Below are positions 6,943 through 10,904 of a stretch of 10,904 nucleotides of DNA, one piece after another (position 1 is the stretch's first letter; each line of letters opens with the position of its first letter). The position numbers were made by a program, and so were the translations under genes. The notes beneath the pieces are model-generated. The model was not told the origin of the DNA. It did no database searches and saw only the letters and a list, made by a program, of their open reading frames with translations. The DNA is from JBKEDH01 sp047975295. Lineage in GTDB: Bacteria; Bacteroidota; Bacteroidia; Flavobacteriales; Flavobacteriaceae. The DNA lies in assembly GCA_047975295.1 (NCBI GenBank), contig JBKEDH010000147.1:1-10904 (forward strand), read 5' to 3'.

Positions 6943-8178
6943 ATGAGTAAATCGATCGTAATACAAGATGTTGTAACATCCGACATACAATTCAAACTAA
7001 AAGATGGAGCAGGATCAGACGCTGTCCATACCACACCAATATACGCCTATGCAGTATGTAAATTGGTAACCGATACAAATATGGAAGGTGTGGGCTTGGC
7101 TTTTACGTTAGGTCAAGGTAATGCGTTGGTATGCGACGCTATATCGTATTTAAAAAAGTTTGTGGTGGGTAAGGAAATCAATGAGTTAATGAATAATTTT
7201 GGTGCCACATTTAACAAAATGGCCAACGAACCTAATTTAAGATGGCTGGGGCCACATAAAGGTGTCGTACATCTGGCTTTAGCATCGGTGGTAAATGCCT
7301 GTTTCGATTTATGGGCAAAGTCCAAGGATGTTCCACTTTGGAAGTTATTAATCGATTTATCGCCCGAAGATATAGTAAATACACTTGATTTTTCATATTA
7401 CGAAGACGTATTGTCCCGAGAAGAGGCCATCAAACTAATACGGGATAATCAGTCTGGAATTGAAAAAAGAACTGCCATAATAAAAGCGGGTTATCCAGGG
7501 TATGATACCTCCGTTGGTTGGTTTAATTATTCCGACGAGCAGGTAGCAGCTAATATAAAAAAGGCAATGGATTCTGGTTTTACGGCCATGAAGCTTAAAG
7601 TGGGCTCCACCGACTCTGCAAGGGATATCCGAAGGGCAGAAATGTTACGGAAATTAGCAGGCGATACAGCCACTATTATGTTCGATGCCAACCAACAATG
7701 GACTTTGCCACAGGCCATATCTATTTGTAAAGAATTAAAAAAACTAAATCCCCTCTGGGTCGAAGAACCTACACATCCTGATGATGTCCAAGCTCATGTA
7801 ACCTTGGCAAAAGAAGTAGCTGTCGATATCGCTTTGGGCGAACACGTACCCAATAAAATTATGTTCAAAAACTTTTTACAATCGGGTTGTATGTCGTATA
7901 ACCAAGTTGATGCCGTAAGGGTTGGTGGTGTATCGGAATTTATATTGATTAGTTTATTATCAAAAAAATATAATGTTCCGGTTGTTCCCCACGTAGGCGA
8001 TATGGGACAAATACACCAACATTTGGTGTTGTTTAATCACATAACATTAAATCATCCGGCATTATTTTTAGAACATATCCCACACTTACAGGACTATTTT
8101 ATAAACCCTGTAAAGATTGAAAATGGAAGATATATAACACCAATGCAGGCGGGAATGAGCAGTGATATAAAACAATAG
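6943..8178 (+). CDS. Enolase-superfamily sugar-acid dehydratase, L-fuconate dehydratase-like
   Basis: A 411-residue enzyme of the mandelate racemase/enolase superfamily. Its segments match what I recall of L-fuconate dehydratase (FucD/ENOSF1): RWLGPHKGVVHLA, the GYPGYDTSVGWFNYSDEQV loop (~185-203) and the barrel motifs. Expected catalytic residues are all present: Lys217 and Lys219 in MKLKVG, metal ligands Asp248 (FDANQ), Glu274 (WVEEP) and Glu300 (GEHV), and the Asp323 (QVDAVRVGG)/His350 (VPHVG) dyad. The reaction would be dehydration of L-fuconate, or a close sugar acid, to the 2-keto-3-deoxy acid in the non-phosphorylative pathway. Two differences stand out. The segment after His350 reads GDMGQIHQHL and looks about two residues shorter than the usual GGVGLCELVQHL. 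The protein also ends soon after GRYITP, some 25-30 residues earlier than typical FucD. Substrate specificity may therefore differ. Third gene of the operon, 12 bp after the oxidoreductase. Confidence 0.88.
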   Translation: MSKSIVIQDVVTSDIQFKLKDGAGSDAVHTTPIYAYAVCKLVTDTNMEGVGLAFTLGQGNALVCDAISYLKKFVVGKEINELMNNFGATFNKMANEPNLRWLGPHKGVVHLALASVVNACFDLWAKSKDVPLWKLLIDLSPEDIVNTLDFSYYEDVLSREEAIKLIRDNQSGIEKRTAIIKAGYPGYDTSVGWFNYSDEQVAANIKKAMDSGFTAMKLKVGSTDSARDIRRAEMLRKLAGDTATIMFDANQQWTLPQAISICKELKKLNPLWVEEPTHPDDVQAHVTLAKEVAVDIALGEHVPNKIMFKNFLQSGCMSYNQVDAVRVGGVSEFILISLLSKKYNVPVVPHVGDMGQIHQHLVLFNHITLNHPALFLEHIPHLQDYFINPVKIENGRYITPMQAGMSSDIKQ

Positions 8179-8185
8179 AAAATGA

Positions 8186-8236
8186 AACACCCATTATTAA
8201 GTTTTAATCACATAGCGAAATGTTAATTTGGGTGTT
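8186..8236. repeat. Long-range inverted repeat downstream of the dehydratase gene
   Basis: AACACCCA (8186-8193) pairs with TGGGTGTT (8229-8236). Inside it ATTAA (8196-8200) can pair with TTAAT (8223-8227), giving an interrupted stem with a loop of about 22 nt. There is no T-run after it, so it is not a standard terminator. It could stabilise the operon mRNA 3' end. The rest of the 240-bp gap to 8418 holds an 11-bp near-palindrome CCTCATTGAGG (about 8279-8289) and weak pairing around a T7 run near 8361. I see no clear promoter for the sulfatase gene. Confidence 0.4.
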
Positions 8237-8418
8237 CCATGTGACCATTAATAACAATAAATATTAGCACATGAAACCCTCATTGAGGTATTTAGCAAAG
8301 CCAAGGTAAAGGACTCCACAAAAGGTTATGAATAAAAACAACGGACAGTAAGCTTTCGGTTTTTTTGCTGTGTTGTTTAAAAATATCAAAATCAAATGTT
8401 TAACTTAAATTTATTCGT

Positions 8419-9921
8419 GTGAAAAAATATATAATTGGAATTTTTACAGTAATAGTAGGTCTGTGTTTTTTTGGTTCTTGTGTAAAGGGCAAAACTGAAA
8501 AACAGGTAATAGGGAAAAACAAAGAATATCCTAATATCGTTTTAATCTTGGCCGATGATTTAGGCTATGGAGATGTTGGCATTTATAATAAAAACGCCAA
8601 ATTGAAAACGCCCAATATAGATAAATTGGCTGAAGATGGAATCCGTTATACCGATGCCCATTCGCCATCGTCGGTATGTACGCCAACACGCTATGGTATA
8701 TTAACAGGACGTTATGCGTGGCGAACCAAGCTAAAAAAAGGAGTGCTATTGCCGTGGGATATGCCGTTAATAGAAAAAGAACGTATTACCTTGCCAACGC
8801 TGTTAAAACAAAACGGTTATAGAACGGCAGCAATAGGCAAATGGCACTTGGGCTGGAATTGGAGTACTAAAGATAGTTTAACGGCCAAAGCAGGTGACGG
8901 TTTAAATGTTGATTATACTAAAGATATTACCGGAGGTCCATTGGCTGTTGGGTTCGACTATTATTTTGGGGACGATGTTCCTAACTTTCCACCTTACACT
9001 TTTATAGAAAACCGTCGGGTAATTAAAGCACCAACTGTTTTAAAACCTAAGGAAATATTCGGTCGAACCGGTATGATGGCAACCGATTGGAAATTGGAAA
9101 AGGTAATGCCTACATTAACCGAGAAATCGGTAGCCTATATTAAAGAAGCTTCGCAGAAATCGCAACCTTTTTTTCTGTACCTGCCACTTACGGCACCACA
9201 TACCCCAATTGCACCAACCGATAATTTTAAAGGTACCAGTAATGCGGGATTGTATGGTGATTTTGTTCAAGAGGTCGATTGGACTGTTGGCGAAGTACTT
9301 AAAGCTATAAAGGAAACAGGAATAGACGATAATACTATTGTAATTTTTACAAGCGATAATGGCTCGCCGGCAAGAAATGGCGAAGATTATTCCGGGCCTA
9401 TAGCTTCGGTTATAACAGATTACGGACATTATGCCAATGGTGCTTTGAAAGGGTTGAAATCTGATACATGGGAAGGTGGCCATCGTATTCCTTTTATTAT
9501 AAAATGGAACGATCAATTAAAAAAGGGCCAAGAAAAAAAGGCGCTTATTTCATCACTTGATATTATGGCAACGTTATCCGAAATTTTAGATATAGATCTT
9601 CCCGATAATTCAAGTCCCGATGGGAAGAGTTTTCTTGCCACCACAAGAGAAGACAATAATGTAGGTCGGAAAATATTGGTACATCATTCAGGAGGAGGTA
9701 TTTTTGCTATCCGTTCGGGCGACTGGAAACTTATCCAATCCAATAAATCGGGTGGTTTTAGCGATTTTATTAATAAAGACGGATATGGTATCGAAACAAA
9801 GGGGCAGTTGTACCATATAAAAGACGATTTTAGCGAAACAACCAATTTGTATAACGAGCATCCCGAAATAGTTGAAAGCTTACAGGCAAAATTAGATTCC
9901 ATACGGGTATTAAACTATTAA
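8419..9921 (+). CDS. S1-family formylglycine sulfatase, lipoprotein
   Basis: A 500-residue arylsulfatase-type enzyme that hydrolyses sulfate esters, probably on a sulfated glycan. It starts with GTG at 8419. An in-frame TAA lies just upstream and no later start would keep the signal sequence, so GTG is required. MKKYIIGIFTVIVGLCFFGSC is a lipoprotein signal with the lipid Cys at residue 21, giving a periplasmic or surface location. Sulfatase marks in order: ADDLGYGD (calcium ligands Asp46, Asp47), CTPTR with Cys87 to be matured to formylglycine and Arg91, GKWHLG (Lys141, His143), APHTP (His261), TSDNG (Asp313, Asn314) and LKGLKSDTWEGGHR (Lys347). All expected active-site residues are present. 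The overall pattern recalls GalNAc/galactose-type S1 sulfatases, but the subfamily cannot be settled by eye. It stands 240 bp after the dehydratase gene and may be transcribed separately. A MITE-like repeat begins at the very next base after its stop. Confidence 0.95.
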   Translation: MKKYIIGIFTVIVGLCFFGSCVKGKTEKQVIGKNKEYPNIVLILADDLGYGDVGIYNKNAKLKTPNIDKLAEDGIRYTDAHSPSSVCTPTRYGILTGRYAWRTKLKKGVLLPWDMPLIEKERITLPTLLKQNGYRTAAIGKWHLGWNWSTKDSLTAKAGDGLNVDYTKDITGGPLAVGFDYYFGDDVPNFPPYTFIENRRVIKAPTVLKPKEIFGRTGMMATDWKLEKVMPTLTEKSVAYIKEASQKSQPFFLYLPLTAPHTPIAPTDNFKGTSNAGLYGDFVQEVDWTVGEVLKAIKETGIDDNTIVIFTSDNGSPARNGEDYSGPIASVITDYGHYANGALKGLKSDTWEGGHRIPFIIKWNDQLKKGQEKKALISSLDIMATLSEILDIDLPDNSSPDGKSFLATTREDNNVGRKILVHHSGGGIFAIRSGDWKLIQSNKSGGFSDFINKDGYGIETKGQLYHIKDDFSETTNLYNEHPEIVESLQAKLDSIRVLNY

Positions 9922-10070
9922 GAGACTGTTTAAGACTTTTTGTATAGTTTATTTTTGATGTATAATGAGGCAAAACAGAAGATAATAGCCGGGCTATTTG
10001 ATAAAATTTTAACGAAATTATGCGCAAAAAGAGACATAGAAAAACAATTGATATAAATTTAAACAGGCTC
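9922..10070. mobile_element. 149-bp MITE-like element (copy 1)
   Basis: The ends GAGACTGTTTAAG (9922-9934) and TTTAAACAGGCTC (10058-10070) are inverted repeats matching at 11 of 13 positions. The element is flanked by TAA on both sides (9919-9921 and 10071-10073), a likely 3-bp target duplication. Near its centre is the hairpin AATAGCCGGGCTATT (9984-9998). It contains no credible coding sequence. A related copy in the same orientation starts at 10834: the two share GACTTTTTGTATAGTTTA and following bases, 26 identical in a row, then about 80% identity. Terminal repeats, target duplication, small size and a second copy together indicate a non-autonomous element mobilised by a transposase elsewhere. 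The TNA-type target recalls parts of the IS5 family, but the family is not established. Confidence 0.72.
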
Positions 10071-10098
10071 TAATAATATATTTTAATCCTATACAGTT

Positions 10099-10770
10099 AT
10101 GGGTGTAACGTCTGCAACAAAGCCAAAACAGAAAAAAATAAAAACAAGACAAAAGATTGTAAACCAGGCCGTACAACTTTTTAATGCCAATGGGGTACAA
10201 AACGTAACGATACGCCATATTGCCGCTAAAATGGGGATTGCCCATGGTAATTTAACGTATCATTTTAAAACAAAAGAAGATTTGTTGCTGGCTATTTACG
10301 AACAAATGCGTACCCAAATGTCACAGTCTTACCTAACAGATAAAGGCGATATCTCATCTTTCGAACATTTTCATAAGTTATTACTATATCTGGAGTATTT
10401 TCATTTAAAATATAGTTTTTTCAATGTAGATGTTTTAGAGATTTCCAGAATGTACCCGAAAATAAATAAGGTTCTTCAAAAAACACTCGAACTTAGGCAA
10501 GATCAGATGGTACAGTTGTTTAATGCCTTTATTAGCGATAATTTGGTCGTGGAAGAACCTACAGACAGGTATTTGTACTTGCGGCATACGGTTAGGATTA
10601 TAATTACTTTTTGGCAATCGCAAATAGAGGTGCTTCGAGGTTTTAGCTCTAATGAAGGTAAAATGGTAGAGACCATTTGGCATCTTGTAAAACCTTATAT
10701 GACAAACAAGGGTAAACAAGAATACGTAAGGGTTACTAACTTATTTTTACGGTATGAAGACGATATTTAA
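10099..10770 (+). CDS. TetR-family transcriptional regulator
   Basis: A 223-residue regulator with a classic TetR N-terminal DNA-binding domain at residues ~15-65: KIVNQAVQLFNANGVQNVT, then the helix-turn-helix HIAAKMGIAHGNLTYHFKTKEDLL. The ~150-residue C-terminal part is helical and aromatic-rich (FEHFHKLLLYLEYFHLKYSFF), as expected for the ligand-binding and dimerisation domain. Its ligand cannot be told. The ATG at 10099 stands only 28 bp after the end of the MITE-like repeat, so its native promoter is either within the repeat or displaced by it. Being next to the sulfatase and sugar operon makes local control plausible, with the 42-bp palindrome at 4183 as a candidate site, but no operator copy is seen upstream of tetR itself. 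It could equally regulate unrelated genes to the right. Confidence 0.9.
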   Translation: MGVTSATKPKQKKIKTRQKIVNQAVQLFNANGVQNVTIRHIAAKMGIAHGNLTYHFKTKEDLLLAIYEQMRTQMSQSYLTDKGDISSFEHFHKLLLYLEYFHLKYSFFNVDVLEISRMYPKINKVLQKTLELRQDQMVQLFNAFISDNLVVEEPTDRYLYLRHTVRIIITFWQSQIEVLRGFSSNEGKMVETIWHLVKPYMTNKGKQEYVRVTNLFLRYEDDI

Positions 10771-10814
10771 CAAATTACTGTAAAAACATCCGAAAAAGCA
10801 ATAAATTTGTAATT

Positions 10815-10833
10815 TAAGTTATTTTATAACTTA
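10815..10833 (+). repeat. Hairpin directly abutting the second MITE-like copy
   Basis: TAAGTTAT and ATAACTTA form an exact 8-bp inverted repeat around TTT, 45 bp after the tetR stop. It ends at the last base before the second MITE-like repeat. It may be the tetR terminator stem whose T-tract was separated by the insertion. Confidence 0.4.
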
Positions 10834-10904
10834 GTGCCTGTTTAAATTCGTATGGTTGACTTTTTGTATAGTTTATTTTTGATACAGAATGAGACAAAAT
10901 AGAA
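10834..10904. mobile_element. MITE-like element, copy 2 (partial, cut by window end)
   Basis: It begins with GTGCCTGTTTAA, close to the ends of copy 1 (GAGACTGTTTAA and, on the reverse strand, GAGCCTGTTTAA), and is preceded by TTA, again a TNA triplet. It then carries about 12 bp absent from copy 1 (ATTCGTATGGTT) before rejoining the shared GACTTTTTGTATAG stretch. Later differences from copy 1 include ACAGA for GTATA, GAGAC for GAGGC and AATAG for ACAG. The orientation is the same as copy 1. The right end is outside the window, so its length and target duplication cannot be judged. Confidence 0.65.

Noticed and set aside
8182..8226. 14-codon frame just after the dehydratase gene (MKHPLLSFNHIAKC)
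   Set aside because: It is too short, sits within an inverted repeat and shows no regulatory-leader pattern such as runs of one amino acid before a terminator.
9115..9516. 133-codon minus-strand open frame inside the sulfatase gene
   Set aside because: It is antisense to catalytic motifs of the sulfatase, which constrain the sequence. It has no family features of its own.
1..10904. CRISPR array, rRNA or SusC/SusD genes
   Set aside because: No regularly spaced repeats, rRNA-like stretches or TonB-plug/SusD-type proteins are visible on either strand.

Overview
The window reads as a low-GC Bacteroidota chromosome, most likely a flavobacterium. The signs are AT-rich intergenic DNA, start codons without clear Shine-Dalgarno sequences, a TTTG/TAnnTTTG promoter, and secreted carbohydrate enzymes carried as lipoproteins. 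The sulfatase together with the sugar genes suggests, but does not prove, a marine polysaccharide degrader.

Layout. (1) Positions 1 to about 1885 are the end of an accessory or mobile segment with all genes on the minus strand: a truncated reading frame, a 278-residue winged-helix protein, a 28-codon small gene, a 250-residue mobile-element-type hypothetical protein and possibly the start of one more gene. This operon is cut off near 1885, beside a plus-strand hairpin/T-run that has no plus-strand gene in front of it, so this looks like the right boundary of an integrated element. (2) 2112-3954: a promoter, a GH20 beta-N-acetylhexosaminidase lipoprotein and a strong terminator. (3) 3955-4256: non-coding DNA with an inverted repeat and a striking 42-bp near-perfect palindrome just upstream of the next operon. 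(4) 4257-8178: a tight three-gene operon with gaps of 10 and 12 bp, encoding an SSS-family sodium/sugar symporter, a Gfo/Idh/MocA oxidoreductase and an enolase-superfamily protein closely resembling L-fuconate dehydratase. (5) 8419-9921: a formylglycine-type S1 sulfatase lipoprotein with a GTG start. (6) 9922-10904: a TetR-family regulator gene between two copies, in the same orientation, of a MITE-like repeat.

How the genes may work together (inference). The hexosaminidase and sulfatase would act on a sulfated, HexNAc-containing glycan outside the cytoplasm. The symporter would import a released monosaccharide, possibly fucose or a related 6-deoxy or acid sugar. The oxidoreductase and dehydratase would start non-phosphorylative oxidative breakdown. 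The TetR protein is a candidate regulator, perhaps through the 42-bp palindrome. No SusC/SusD pair, lactonase or keto-deoxy-sugar aldolase is in the window, so the cassette is either incomplete here or depends on genes elsewhere. The most notable features are the pathway combination, the operator-like palindrome, the MITE pair around tetR and the element boundary near 1885.
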